Shown here: positions 34,849-43,892 of the stretch, one piece after another
Layout of the letters: each line of letters begins with the position of its first letter
Position numbering within the stretch: position 1 is the first letter of the stretch
Assembly: GCA_965249955.1 (NCBI GenBank)
Contig: OZ252261.1
Span: 310,001-374,000, forward strand
Length of the DNA stretch: 64,000 nt
Reading direction: 5' to 3'
Source: SB11 sp965249955
GTDB taxonomy: Bacteria > Bacteroidota > Bacteroidia > UBA8524
The notes under the pieces: generated by a model
Told to the model about the DNA's origin: nothing
The model's database searches: none
Seen by the model: only the letters and a program-made list of their open reading frames with translations
Made by a program: the position numbers and the translations under genes

Positions 34849-37800
34849 ATGAGTAACAAAGAACAAAAAACACATAAAGAGTTTGGCATTTCTTCGCTAT
34901 CCATAAATAATCGCATAAGTGTTTATGTGCTAATATTTATAATAGTTGTAGTAGGGTTGGTAAGCTATACCACCATGCCAAAAGAAAGTTTTCCTGAGAT
35001 AAAACAACCTACCATATATGTAGGTACTGTATATCCCGGTAACTCTCCGGCCGATATGGAGAACTTGATTACAAGACCTATCGAAAAGGAAATAAAATCG
35101 TTAAAAGGCATTAAAAAGTTTACCTCAACATCTATTCAAGATTATTCGACAATTATTGTTGAGTTTGAAGTAGACGTTGACCCCGAAGATGCTTTGCAGG
35201 ATGTGAAGGATGCGTTTGACAAAATGAAATCCGAACTGCCCAACGATTTACCCAACGACCCTAATATTTTTGAGCTTGACTTTTCTGATTTCCCCGTGCT
35301 AAACGTAAACGTTTCGGGAGATTTTAGCTACGACGTATTAAAAGATAATGCCGAGTATTTGCAAGACGAGTTTGAAAAACTACCAGAAGTATCAAAAGCA
35401 GAATTACGCGGTTTACTGGATAAAGAGGTTAAAATTTCGGTAGAGAAAAACCAAATGGAAGCCTTGGAGATAAGTTTTCAGGATATTGAAAACGCTATTA
35501 CCGGTGAAAACGTAACCATGTCTGGTGGCGAAATACTAAGTATTGATGGTGATAATTTAAACCGCAGAAGCATACGTGTTGTAGGCGAGTTTAAAGATTA
35601 CAAAAAAATGGGTAACATAATTGTGAAGGATGAAGACCAACGCATTGTGTACCTAAGAGACATTGCTACAATAGAGTTTGGCCCCGAAGAACCCACAAGC
35701 TTTGCCCGATTGGATGGAAAACCCGTAGTATCAATAGATATTAAGAAAAAATCAGGCGAAAACCTGCTAAACGGTGTTGACCATGTAAAAGAGGTAATAG
35801 AAAAGGCTAAAAAATCAAAACTACCTCCCGAGATGAAGGTGGTTTTTACCAACGACCAATCAATACAAACCCGTGATAACGTTGATAACCTTGAAAACAG
35901 CATAATATCAGGTATAATACTGGTAGTACTAGTGCTACTGTTTTTTATGGGTGTTCGCAATGCAATGTTTGTGGGTATAGCCATCCCCTTATCGATGCTA
36001 TTGGGCTTTATCATATTATATATGATGGGAGCTTCGCTAAACATGATGGTGCTATTTTCATTAATTATGGCACTGGGTATGTTGGTAGATAATGGTATTG
36101 TGGTAGTAGAAAACATATACCGCTTACACAACGAAGGATACTCTAAAAAAGATGCCTCTAAATACGGTATTGGCGAGGTGGCCATACCTATTATATCATC
36201 AACCCTTACCACACTAGCTGCTTTCTTCCCCCTATTATTCTGGAAAGCTCTTATGGGTGAGTTTATGAAATTCCTTCCTATTACCCTAATTATAGTGCTA
36301 TCATCATCACTATTTGTGGCACTGGTGGTAAACCCTGTACTTACATCACGCTACTTGCAAAAAGAAGGTGAAGATACCCCCTCTCCCGTAAAACGCTTCT
36401 GGGCTATAAATGCAGTACTTTTTGTACTAGGCCTATTGCTTGTAATTAGCGGAGGAAGTACAACTTTGGGTAATATATTAATGCTTATAGCCATATTGCG
36501 TATACTTACACGTTATGTATTTAAGCCCGGTGCCGAACGTTTCCAAAAAAGAGGTTTAGTAAAACTTGAAAAAATTTATTTAAACCTAATTAACGGCGCA
36601 CTAAAACGTTCAGGTTGGATTATAGCCTCAACATTTGGTTTATTAATATTTAGCCTTTGGTTTTTTGGAATGCGTGCCCCAAACATTTTATTCTTTCCTG
36701 TAAATGAACCACTGTATTTTAATGCTTTTATTGAAACACCAATAGGTACTGACATTGAAAAAACCAATGCCATTACCAAAAAAATAGAGCAACGCATACA
36801 AGAAACCATTAAAAACGACAGCCTTATTATTGAAGCCGTACTAGCACAAGTAGGTGAAGGTACTGCCGACCCTGCCGATGGTGCAGTGCAACAAGGTGCA
36901 TCGCCTAATAAAGCCCGTGTAACCGTATCGTTTATTAAAACAGCGGAAAGGGTAAACGTACCGGGAGCTAGAAAAACGGCGGAAGTAATGGAATCTGTGC
37001 GCGAGGCTTTGGCCGATATACCCGACGCGAGTATTACGGTGGAGAAAAACAGAGATGGCCCGCCAACTGGTAAACCTATAAATATTGAAATAAGTGGTGA
37101 AAAATACGACACCCTTATTAAATATAGCACCATGATAAAAGCCATTCTTGAAAAAGAAGATGTACCTGGTGTTGATAAACTAAAAAGCGATTTAGATATT
37201 GACAAGCCTGAATTAGTGGTGAAAATAAACCGCGAAGCAGCCCGCCGTTTTGGTGTATCAACCTATAGTATTGCCAATACAATACGTACTGGTAGTTTTG
37301 GTAAAGAAATATCAAAATATAAAGAAGGCGAAGATGATTTCCCTATAAACCTACGTTTGCGTAACAGCGAACGCTACAGTGAAACCAACTTGCTTAATCA
37401 ACGCATCACCTTCCGTAATCCTTCAAACGGACAAATAGTACAAGTACCCATATCAGCCGTTGCTGATGTAGAATACGGTACTTCATTTGGTTCGATTAAA
37501 CGTAAAGATATGGATAGGGTTGTATCTATATACTCAAACCTAAAAGAAGGATATACAGCTAATGATATTATAGCTCGCTATAAAGAAGTGTTGGCTGATT
37601 TAAACCTACCTGAAGGCTACGACTATAAGTTTACGGGTGAGCAAGAAGAACAAGATAACTCATCAGCGTTTTTGGGTAATGCCTTTATGATTGCCTTTAT
37701 GTTGATTTTCTTAATCATTGTTGCCCAGTTTAATAGTGTTGTAGGGCCACTTATAATAATGCTTTCGGTAATATTTAGTACCATTGGTGTATTCTTAGGC

Positions 37801-38349
37801 TTTGGTATCTTTAAAATGGATTTCCCTATACTAATGTGTGGTATTGGTATAATATCGCTTGCAGGTATAGCTGTAAATAACGCCATTGTATTAATTGATT
37901 ACACTAACCTTACCCGAGTACGACGAAAAGAAGAATTGGGTATTGCTGAAGATGATTACTTGCCCCTTGATGAACTAAAAAACACTATTATTTCATCGGG
38001 TAGTACACGCTTACGCCCTGTATTGCTAACGGCTATCACCACCATTCTTGGTTTGATACCTTTGGCTGTTGGTATTAATATTAACTTCTTTACGCTGTTA
38101 AGCGATTATGACCCCCAATTTTATTTAGGCGGTGATAGTAATGTATTTTGGGCTCCTATGAGTTGGACTATTATTTTTGGATTGGTATTTACCACCTTTT
38201 TAACACTGATAGTAGTACCAATAATGTTTTATATGAGTGAGCGTATTCAGCGCAGATTGAAAGGGATTAAACCCGACCATAATGCAGATGTTGTAAAAGC
38301 TCTTGCCAATGCTAGTGAAAACACCGGCAGCACTAGTGAAGAAAACTAA
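34849..38349 (+). CDS. RND family efflux pump permease (HAE1-like)
   Basis: This 1166-residue inner-membrane pump has two halves, each with TM1, a large periplasmic loop and five further helices. TM1 is VYVLIFIIVVVGLVSY (about 24-39) and MPKESFPEIKQPTIYVGT opens the porter domain. TM4 reads LGMLVDNGIVVVENIY (about 408-423). The AcrB proton-relay positions D407/D408 are D and N here, and the K940 position is N (GIAVNNAIVLIDY). Similar Asn variants occur in other HAE1-like pumps, so energy coupling may differ from AcrB. The substrate is unknown. Last gene of the operon, followed by a terminator. Confidence 0.94.
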   Translation: MSNKEQKTHKEFGISSLSINNRISVYVLIFIIVVVGLVSYTTMPKESFPEIKQPTIYVGTVYPGNSPADMENLITRPIEKEIKSLKGIKKFTSTSIQDYSTIIVEFEVDVDPEDALQDVKDAFDKMKSELPNDLPNDPNIFELDFSDFPVLNVNVSGDFSYDVLKDNAEYLQDEFEKLPEVSKAELRGLLDKEVKISVEKNQMEALEISFQDIENAITGENVTMSGGEILSIDGDNLNRRSIRVVGEFKDYKKMGNIIVKDEDQRIVYLRDIATIEFGPEEPTSFARLDGKPVVSIDIKKKSGENLLNGVDHVKEVIEKAKKSKLPPEMKVVFTNDQSIQTRDNVDNLENSIISGIILVVLVLLFFMGVRNAMFVGIAIPLSMLLGFIILYMMGASLNMMVLFSLIMALGMLVDNGIVVVENIYRLHNEGYSKKDASKYGIGEVAIPIISSTLTTLAAFFPLLFWKALMGEFMKFLPITLIIVLSSSLFVALVVNPVLTSRYLQKEGEDTPSPVKRFWAINAVLFVLGLLLVISGGSTTLGNILMLIAILRILTRYVFKPGAERFQKRGLVKLEKIYLNLINGALKRSGWIIASTFGLLIFSLWFFGMRAPNILFFPVNEPLYFNAFIETPIGTDIEKTNAITKKIEQRIQETIKNDSLIIEAVLAQVGEGTADPADGAVQQGASPNKARVTVSFIKTAERVNVPGARKTAEVMESVREALADIPDASITVEKNRDGPPTGKPINIEISGEKYDTLIKYSTMIKAILEKEDVPGVDKLKSDLDIDKPELVVKINREAARRFGVSTYSIANTIRTGSFGKEISKYKEGEDDFPINLRLRNSERYSETNLLNQRITFRNPSNGQIVQVPISAVADVEYGTSFGSIKRKDMDRVVSIYSNLKEGYTANDIIARYKEVLADLNLPEGYDYKFTGEQEEQDNSSAFLGNAFMIAFMLIFLIIVAQFNSVVGPLIIMLSVIFSTIGVFLGFGIFKMDFPILMCGIGIISLAGIAVNNAIVLIDYTNLTRVRRKEELGIAEDDYLPLDELKNTIISSGSTRLRPVLLTAITTILGLIPLAVGININFFTLLSDYDPQFYLGGDSNVFWAPMSWTIIFGLVFTTFLTLIVVPIMFYMSERIQRRLKGIKPDHNADVVKALANASENTGSTSEEN

Positions 38350-38377
38350 GACACTATTCGTTTCGTTAAATTTGATT

Positions 38378-38411
38378 AAAACCCGTTGTTACATTTTGTA
38401 ACACGGGTTTT
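38378..38411 (+). terminator. Terminator of the efflux operon
   Basis: AAAACCCGTTGTTACA (38378-38393) pairs with TGTAACACGGGTTTT (38397-38411) with one bulge and a 3-base loop, followed by more T. It lies 29 bases after the pump stop codon. Confidence 0.8.
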
Positions 38412-38519
38412 TTATTATTGGTCTAATTTGAACACGATAATTTAAAAATCGGTTTATATTGCAACAACATTTTTAATGTATAACGCATCTCTATAAAAAT
38501 AAAAGACAGGAAAAAAACC

Positions 38520-38948
38520 ATGAAAAAAATTTACGTACTATTTATGGCGGGTCTTATGGCCTTTACAGTTGCATCGTGCAGCAAAGATGATGATAACAGC
38601 AACAACAACAATAACAACACTGGCGGTGGCGGAACTCCAACCATCGATGTGTGGGCAAAGGCTGTAGGCACTTATAATGGCGACGCTACTACATCTGTAG
38701 GTGGCACTACAAGTAATATGGAAGTAACTATTACTAAACTAAGTGATTCAAAAATACGTATTACGCCTGCCGCAAATAATACTATAGTGAAACAACTTGA
38801 TATTGATGTATTTAAAGGTGATACCTCTATATACCACCAACAAGGTGCATTTAATGGTTCATTTTATATCATAGCCAACTCTAATCCTCCACAAATAGTT
38901 TTAGATGATAAAAACAATGCCGTTACCTACTACGGTCAGAAAAAATAA
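38520..38948 (+). CDS. Small secreted lipoprotein of unknown function
   Basis: This 142-residue protein starts MKKIYVLFMAGLMAFTVASC with a lipobox (Cys 20). A D/N-rich linker follows (SKDDDNSNNNNNN then GGGG), typical of Bacteroidota surface lipoproteins; the acidic SKDDD just after the cysteine resembles the lipoprotein export signal for surface display. The rest (about 42-142) looks like a small beta domain (GTYNGDATTSVGGTTSNM). I do not recognise it. It has its own gene unit between two terminators. Confidence 0.82.
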   Translation: MKKIYVLFMAGLMAFTVASCSKDDDNSNNNNNNTGGGGTPTIDVWAKAVGTYNGDATTSVGGTTSNMEVTITKLSDSKIRITPAANNTIVKQLDIDVFKGDTSIYHQQGAFNGSFYIIANSNPPQIVLDDKNNAVTYYGQKK

Positions 38949-38965
38949 GGTTATAAACTTATTAT

Positions 38966-39008
38966 AAAAGAGAGAGGGGCACGCCTGCGGCGTGCCCCTC
39001 TCTCTTTT
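38966..39008. terminator. Bidirectional terminator after the lipoprotein gene
   Basis: Perfect 20-bp arms (38966-38985, 38989-39008; AAAAGAGAGAGGGGCACGCC) with a 3-base loop lie between convergent genes. Confidence 0.88.
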
Positions 39009-39029
39009 TTTACGGGCTATAAAAACTAG

Positions 39030-41879
39030 CTATTTACCTAGCGTACTATTCTTTCCTGCCTCTGCATCTTTCACCAATTTATCAGCCTGTTGGCGGGCTT
39101 CATCCACTACTCCATCAGCTTTAGTATCAGCTTCGGCAACTACCTTATCGGCTTTTGTGCGAGCATCGGCTTTTAATTTATCAGCTACTTTTTCAGCAGC
39201 TCTTTTGGCTAGCGGATTGCTACCTGCAAGTTTCACTTTATCATCGGCTTGTTTCTCAGCTTCGGCTACAATAGCATCAGCTTGTTTACGGGCTTCGGCT
39301 TTTAAAGCATCAGCCTTTTTCTGTGCATCCGCTATTAACTTATCTCCTGCCGCTTTTGCAGCATCAATACGTTTTTGCAGTTCGTTATCTACCTTATCAA
39401 TAGCTTTATCTTTTTCCTCTTTTAGTTTTTGCTTGGCCGCATCTTTAACATCATCAAGGGTGTTTTTGGCTATTTCTTTAAGGCTGGTTTTTATTACGGG
39501 GCTTGTCGTAAATCCGCCTATCAGTGCATTTACATTTATCACTTCGCTAGGTTTTAGGTTTATACCTTTTTTTCCAACCTCGGCTAGCATATTATCTAGG
39601 GCATTGTTAGCACCGCTTCCAAATAAGCTGCGTGGTATACCCAATTTTATATCATAATCAAGTGATTGATCGATACCTGATGAACCCGATACTAACATAT
39701 TAACCCCATTGGTAGCTATATTAAATGGTTCAAGGCTAATACGTCCATCTTCAATCTTAAACAGTAATAGTATTTTCTTTAAATCAATAGATTGCAATTT
39801 ATCCACCTTTAAAGTACTTGACAGCTTGCTAAGTGGAGGATAGCCCGCCAATGACGCTTGGGGTACTTCTAATTTACCACTACTGGTAAGGCTATTAAAT
39901 ATAGGCATCATATCGCCCCCCAAAAGGGTACTCATATCAAAGTTTGCTGATATTTTACCGGTTAGGTATTGGGCTATGGGTGCAAGTTTTTGCACCGTAT
40001 TCATATACTTAAAGGCTTCGGCTGCATCAATAGATGTTACTGCAAATTTTAGTTTTGTTTCAGGTTTAGCAGGGTTTTGAGTGCTGTACAAACCATCCAT
40101 TTTAACATTACCGCCAAAAATATTAGTGTGTACATTGTTAAGTGTAACTGCCTGATTAGCAACTACAGCCTGCCCCCCCATATCGGTTAAACTTAAGTTA
40201 TCGTACAAAAAGCGATTGATATTTAAGTTCAATGTAAAATCAATATTCTTAGGCACTTCTACCACTTGCAGTGGTATTGTATCAGCAGGTTGTGGTGCTT
40301 CAGTTCCGTTGGTTTCACCTGTTAGGTATTGGTTGGCATCAAACAAGTTTGATTTTACATCTAAGTTCCCTTTTAGCACTCCATCACCCAAAAAGTAACC
40401 AAAAAAGTTGCTTAGGCTACCTTTCATACTCACATCACTATTGCCCAGTGTAGCAACAAACGTAGGCAATTCAACCGTTTTTGGGTTAAAGTTTAGTTGC
40501 GCTGTGCTAATGGTTGTTTTGGGTAAACTATCGGTATTGTATACCACATTGGTAGCAGTAATGCTGCCTGCGGCATTAAAATCTTCATAATTTCCTTTTT
40601 CTAAGGTCGATACCCGTCCTTTTGCACTCATATCGGCAGCTATCAAGCCACTTAGTGTTGTGCCTTTTTCAAGCGGAACTAATGAGGCTACTTGTGCTAA
40701 ATCAACCTTGCCTTTGGCGTACATATCTACATAAGGGTCGGTAGTCGGGTTTTTAGCCAATAGTTTTGCACTAAACGGCTCGTTAGCCAAAATAAAATCA
40801 AACTGTTTAAGGTCAATTATTGTGTTATCAATTACACCATCAGGGTTGTTAACGTTTAAGTTCACAAAAATGCCTTTCATATCCGTAGGCATATCAGGGT
40901 ATTTAAACGTTCCGTTATCTATTGATAGGTTAATATTGAAAGCAGGCAAGCTATTATCGTTATATATACCTTTTACCATACCGTCCAATCCCATTTTACC
41001 AGTGGTTTTTACAGCCTCAAAGTCTTTGGTAAACACAGCAGGCACAAGCGATAGTATATTTTTAAAATCAGTTTTTTTAGCTGCAAACTTCAAATCCATT
41101 TCTATATCATCAGCAGGCATAGCCACAAAACCATCAAAGCCTGCATATAACTCGTTCATTTGCAGTTCGTTTTCTTTAAACGTAAATTTAAATTGTTTCA
41201 TATCGGCTTCTATATCCGCCGATAGTATGGCTTTCACTTTATTTAGATAATTAAGCCCATCCATACCAAAAGTAACTGCTTGTGCTTCGGTATGGGTTTT
41301 TAGGATAAAAAGGTCTTGAGTAAAATCACCACTCAATTGGTGATTCAATCCTTCAAGAGCAGTATATATTCCCCCCTGTTGGTCGTCATATACAATACGC
41401 CCGTTAGCAATTGCCAGTTTTTTTAGTCCCAATTTAAAAGCCGAAGTAGTATCGGCAGGGTCTTCCACCGCTACCGTATCGGTAGAAGGTTTCATTATAT
41501 CCCAGTTGGGTTTGCCATCCTTCCCTATTTTGGCATATATACGAGGCTCGTCTAATACTATTGAGGTGATTTGTATTTTATCACCTGAAATAACCGACAT
41601 TACATCAAGTGTAGCACTAAAGTTTTTTACTGATATTAAGGTATCAACATCGGCACTATCGGCAATGCTAAAGTTTTTTAGTTTTATAGTAAACTGAGGG
41701 AAGTTTTTAAATAAACTAAGGCTTACATCGTTATCAAAATCAACAGTGGCAGTAAGTTGTTTGTTGGCTTCGGCTTTTACCAACTCAACTATTTTACCTT
41801 TAAACATAAACGGCAGTGCTATTATTACTGCTAATAGCAACACCACAACAATGGCCAAAACTTTAAAAAACTTCTTCAT
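39030..41879 (-). CDS. Large AsmA-like envelope protein with helical KA-rich tail
   Basis: This 949-residue protein begins with a single membrane helix (about 5-27) and AsmA-type sequence (LTATVDFDNDVSLSLFKNFP, about 44-63). AsmA-like repeats with DGMVKGIYN and GKISANFDMSTLLGG run to about 790. AsmA-family proteins are long hydrophobic-groove proteins linked to lipid transport across the periplasm. From about 800 to 949 it has an unusual tail of repeated 11-residue-like KA(A/D)A units (KLIADAQKKADALKAEARKQ, then ADKVVAEADTKADG), predicted as a long amphipathic helix. This tail is not part of the common AsmA architecture. The partners are unknown. Confidence 0.85.
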   Translation of the reverse strand: MKKFFKVLAIVVVLLLAVIIALPFMFKGKIVELVKAEANKQLTATVDFDNDVSLSLFKNFPQFTIKLKNFSIADSADVDTLISVKNFSATLDVMSVISGDKIQITSIVLDEPRIYAKIGKDGKPNWDIMKPSTDTVAVEDPADTTSAFKLGLKKLAIANGRIVYDDQQGGIYTALEGLNHQLSGDFTQDLFILKTHTEAQAVTFGMDGLNYLNKVKAILSADIEADMKQFKFTFKENELQMNELYAGFDGFVAMPADDIEMDLKFAAKKTDFKNILSLVPAVFTKDFEAVKTTGKMGLDGMVKGIYNDNSLPAFNINLSIDNGTFKYPDMPTDMKGIFVNLNVNNPDGVIDNTIIDLKQFDFILANEPFSAKLLAKNPTTDPYVDMYAKGKVDLAQVASLVPLEKGTTLSGLIAADMSAKGRVSTLEKGNYEDFNAAGSITATNVVYNTDSLPKTTISTAQLNFNPKTVELPTFVATLGNSDVSMKGSLSNFFGYFLGDGVLKGNLDVKSNLFDANQYLTGETNGTEAPQPADTIPLQVVEVPKNIDFTLNLNINRFLYDNLSLTDMGGQAVVANQAVTLNNVHTNIFGGNVKMDGLYSTQNPAKPETKLKFAVTSIDAAEAFKYMNTVQKLAPIAQYLTGKISANFDMSTLLGGDMMPIFNSLTSSGKLEVPQASLAGYPPLSKLSSTLKVDKLQSIDLKKILLLFKIEDGRISLEPFNIATNGVNMLVSGSSGIDQSLDYDIKLGIPRSLFGSGANNALDNMLAEVGKKGINLKPSEVINVNALIGGFTTSPVIKTSLKEIAKNTLDDVKDAAKQKLKEEKDKAIDKVDNELQKRIDAAKAAGDKLIADAQKKADALKAEARKQADAIVAEAEKQADDKVKLAGSNPLAKRAAEKVADKLKADARTKADKVVAEADTKADGVVDEARQQADKLVKDAEAGKNSTLGK

Positions 41880-42032
41880 ATATTTTTTAATCTACTTTAC
41901 AAAACTACTAAACATTAACAACTGTGTTATTAAGCCAACGTTTAACGGCAAGAAATAATATACCAATACGTGCAGTAATTATGCCCTTTTTTAATAACAA
42001 TAAAAACAATAGCGGTATGGAACAAAAACAAA

Positions 42033-42071
42033 CAGCGCGAAGCAAGAATTTAAACTCTCTACTTCGCGCTG
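42033..42071 (-). terminator. Terminator of the endonuclease-sppA operon
   Basis: CAGCGCGAAG (42033-42042) and CTTCGCGCTG (42062-42071) pair perfectly around a 19-base loop. On the minus strand a T-rich run follows. It lies 22 bases after the sppA stop. Confidence 0.65.
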
Positions 42072-42092
42072 CGTATATAAAAATATGTACAG

Positions 42093-43874
42093 TTAGTCAA
42101 TAGTAACCTCAAACGGCATACGGGTTTGTATACCTTGGTAGCGTGTAGCGCGACGCATTTGCAGGTAGTACTTATAGTTTTGACCTAGTTCTTCTTGCAA
42201 AAATTTGGCTTTAGTTTCAGCACTCATACCCATCAATATTTCTTCAAAAGGGCTTTTTTGTATGGGCAGTTCTTTAATTTTATAATTGGTTAGACCGCCT
42301 TTTTTAGCAGCCAAATCAATAGCAGCTTGTAAACCACCTATCACATCTACCAATCCACGTTCTTTAGCATCGTTACCTGTCCACACACGTCCTTGTGCTA
42401 TTTCGTGCACTGCTGTGGTATCCATACCACGTCCTTTTGATACAACGTTTAAAAACTGAACATATACCTCGTTAACATAGTTTTGTATTATAGCGCGTTC
42501 TCCTTCAGTAAGCGGACGGTCCACACGACCTAAGTCGGCAAACTCACCTTTTTTCACACCATCAATGGTTATACCCAACTTGTCATTCAACAACTTTTGC
42601 ATGGTAGGAAACATACCAAACACACCTATTGAGCCTGTAATGGTATTGGGTTGCGCCACAATAGTATCAGCAGCCATAGCAATATAATATCCGCCTGATG
42701 CGGCTACATCGCCCATAGAAACTATAAGAGGTTTTTCTTTTTTAAGTAATGATAACTCACGCAAGATAACGTCTGATGCCATAGCGCTTCCTCCAGGTGA
42801 GTTGATACGCAATACAACAGCCTTAACATTTTTATCTTCGCGAGCTTTAATAATGGCTTCTCTAAACGATGCCGAACCTACAGTTTCTGCATCACCATTA
42901 CCATCAACAATATCACCAACAGCATATAGTATAGCTATTTTGCCTTGGCTACTTCCCTCGCCTTCTTTTTTAATGGGGTTTACTTTGCTATAACTGTATG
43001 GGCTAAGAAAATTGATATTGTCATCTTTTTCAATACCCAGTTGGTCGCGTATTATTGTCATCACCTCATCGTGATAAGCCAATTGGTCAATCATTTTCAA
43101 ATCAACAGCTCCTTTGGCACTGCGTATTTGCATTTGCTCGGCTATTTGACGCACTTGTGCAGCGTCCATTTTGCGGCTTTTTGCTATACCATCTATATAG
43201 GTGCTAAATAATGAGCTAAGGTATACATCTATCTGTTGGCGATTTTCAGGGCTAAGCTTATCAAGCAAAAATGGCTCAACTGCTCCTTTAAATTTACCTA
43301 CTTTAAATACTTCCATCTCTATACCCATTTTATCTAACGAGCCCTTAAAAAAGGTAATAGTGCTGGCCATACCGTTAAATATCATTTCACCCGCTGGGTT
43401 CATATATATTTTATCGGCAGTTGATGCTAAGTAGTATGCTTTTTCGCTATACAACTCGCCATAAGCATATACAAACTTCTTCGATTTTTTAAAATCTATA
43501 ATGGTGTTGCGTAAATCTTCAAGCGCAGCATATCCTGCGCTAAACGATGGAGTGAACTCCATATATATACCACTAACTTTTGGATCGTCTTTGGCGTTTT
43601 GTATGCTACGTATAATATCTGTTAAGCCCGCTTTTTTGCTGCTTTCAAACGTGTTGAAATTTATCATTTCAAACGGGTTTTTATTAGTACGCTCTGCTAA
43701 GTAATCGTTTAAATCTAACTTTAATACGGTATTGGTTTTCACCTGCACCTCTTTTTCGGTTTCAAGTCTCGATACCTGTGCTACTATAATGCCTATTACT
43801 ATAAGTATAAGAAGTATACCTGCAATGATGAACCCTGTCATCGATGCAAGCATCATTTTAAAAAACTGTTTCAT
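42093..43874 (-). CDS. sppA: Signal peptide peptidase SppA (67 kDa type)
   Basis: This 593-residue membrane serine protease cleaves leftover signal peptides in the inner membrane. One N-terminal membrane helix (about 8-33) precedes two tandem ClpP-like domains, the long SppA form. The Lys of the Ser-Lys dyad is in ELYSEKAYYLAS near 145, and the nucleophile Ser is in GDVAASGGYYIAMAAD near 391, as in E. coli SppA. NSPGGSAMASD and ITGSIGVFG also match. It starts 18 bases after the endonuclease stop, so the two are co-transcribed. Confidence 0.95.
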   Translation of the reverse strand: MKQFFKMMLASMTGFIIAGILLILIVIGIIVAQVSRLETEKEVQVKTNTVLKLDLNDYLAERTNKNPFEMINFNTFESSKKAGLTDIIRSIQNAKDDPKVSGIYMEFTPSFSAGYAALEDLRNTIIDFKKSKKFVYAYGELYSEKAYYLASTADKIYMNPAGEMIFNGMASTITFFKGSLDKMGIEMEVFKVGKFKGAVEPFLLDKLSPENRQQIDVYLSSLFSTYIDGIAKSRKMDAAQVRQIAEQMQIRSAKGAVDLKMIDQLAYHDEVMTIIRDQLGIEKDDNINFLSPYSYSKVNPIKKEGEGSSQGKIAILYAVGDIVDGNGDAETVGSASFREAIIKAREDKNVKAVVLRINSPGGSAMASDVILRELSLLKKEKPLIVSMGDVAASGGYYIAMAADTIVAQPNTITGSIGVFGMFPTMQKLLNDKLGITIDGVKKGEFADLGRVDRPLTEGERAIIQNYVNEVYVQFLNVVSKGRGMDTTAVHEIAQGRVWTGNDAKERGLVDVIGGLQAAIDLAAKKGGLTNYKIKELPIQKSPFEEILMGMSAETKAKFLQEELGQNYKYYLQMRRATRYQGIQTRMPFEVTID

Positions 43875-43892
43875 TTATATGCCTTTAATGTT

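Noticed and set aside
36576..37205. 209-residue minus-strand frame inside the RND pump gene
   Set aside because: Composition rich in S, I and P with no recognisable domain. It lies fully inside a well-supported gene.
38992..39657. 221-residue plus-strand frame rich in A and S
   Set aside because: It is antisense to the KA-rich tail of the AsmA-like gene; repeated GCT/GCA codons keep the opposite frame open.
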